64,000 bases of DNA. It comes from G963556115 sp963666605. GTDB taxonomy: Bacteria; Planctomycetota; SZUA-567. A program made the translations under genes and the position numbers. The notes beneath the pieces are model-generated. The model did not search any database, had not been told where the DNA came from, and was given only the letters and a program-made list of their open reading frames with translations. The stretch lies in contig OZ223208.1 in the NCBI GenBank assembly GCA_965140405.1, positions 248,001 to 312,000 of the forward strand, given 5' to 3'. Shown here piece after piece: positions 63,657 to 64,000 of the stretch. Numbering within the stretch: the stretch's first letter is position 1; each line of letters starts with the position of its first letter.

Positions 63657-64000
63657 TTGTCAGAACTACTCAATGATGCGGTAAATGTTGCATTGAATGA
63701 ACTTTCGACAAAGTTCGTATATAGAAAACTCGGTCTCTGCTACGACTACCCAACAGCGGAAAATGTATTTCCGCTCAAGACCCTACCAAAGGCTGGTGAA
63801 GCCGCCAATGATATTCCAAATACTACTGGCAAGGATACAGGGATGTACAATTGTATCCTAAATAATGCCTTATTATTTGATGGATATGCCTCAAGGTTTG
63901 AGATAGGCTTTGGTACAGCACAAGACGAGATAATCTTTGACAGACTTATTGGTGGAACTATTAGATTAGGGACGGTCGCACCAAAGAATGTAATTGTTAG
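63657..64000 (+). CDS. Unrecognised protein, partial (N-terminus only)
   Basis: An open frame of 114 codons runs to the window end from TTG 63657, with AGGAG seven bases upstream. The start reads as SELLNDAVNVALNELSTKF, then YRKLGLCYDYPTAENVFP, and later LLFDGYASRFEIGFGTAQDE. No signal peptide is present. I do not recognise the family; the remainder lies outside the window. Confidence 0.75.
   Translation, partial: MSELLNDAVNVALNELSTKFVYRKLGLCYDYPTAENVFPLKTLPKAGEAANDIPNTTGKDTGMYNCILNNALLFDGYASRFEIGFGTAQDEIIFDRLIGGTIRLGTVAPKNVIV

Overview
The window is chromosomal DNA from an AT-rich, Gram-negative-type bacterium. It has housekeeping genes (ligA, purE, hemL, asd, recG, tex, rpsD, zwf, folK), exported proteins with signal peptides, and one clear lipoprotein. 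A flavodiiron protein, a ferritin-like diiron protein and rubredoxin lie together, which points to an anaerobe that must cope with oxygen or NO. Large exported DUF3857/transglutaminase proteins, a CobA-HemD fusion, an archaeal-type IMP cyclohydrolase (PurO) and a stand-alone MetH activation domain would fit the PVC group (for example Lentisphaerota) or a related phylum. That placement is an inference; no rRNA is present to settle it.

Layout. 0-13 kb (minus strand): end of a Gfo/Idh/MocA oxidoreductase, an unrecognised protein with two tandem helical repeats, a hybrid receiver-kinase-receiver protein, a very large sensor kinase with three periplasmic binding-protein-like modules, and ligA split by a frameshift. 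13-16 kb (minus): purE, purO, hemL. 15.9-27.6 kb (plus): a tight co-directional run of cobA-hemD, a TPR protein, mnmA, a 1198-residue TPR/DUF3857 protein, and five genes for sugar modification and glycosyl transfer, facing a GT87-like membrane glycosyltransferase on the minus strand. 28.9-33.5 kb (minus): asd, a transmembrane HD-GYP protein and a small conserved protein. 33.8-37.8 kb (plus): an aminotransferase, a small membrane protein, then fprA, a ferritin-like gene and rubredoxin behind a good sigma70-type promoter. 37.9-47.1 kb: a TrhP-like U32 protein, a response regulator, tRNA-Pro(TGG), two paralogous DUF342 proteins ending in degenerate receiver-like domains, an orphan HATPase and a ROK repressor. 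47.4-52.4 kb (plus): recG, a lipoprotein and tex. 52.4-55.2 kb: a flavin reductase gene between two inverted, structured 88-nt elements, then rpsD and an unrecognised gene. 55.4-59.3 kb (minus): zwf, folK, a queuosine-tRNA mannosyltransferase homologue and the MetH activation-domain protein. 59.6-64 kb (plus): a 1300-residue two-module DUF3857/transglutaminase protein and the start of an unrecognised gene.

Themes. The window is rich in signalling: two hybrid kinases, a lone receiver, an orphan ATPase, HD-GYP, and degenerate receiver domains in three proteins. It also carries tRNA modification genes (MnmA, TrhP-like, queuosine mannosyltransferase) and envelope glycan synthesis. The items most worth a second look are the inverted 88-nt structured elements, the ligA frameshift, the paired active and inactive transglutaminase modules, the DUF342-receiver fusions and the triple-sensor kinase.
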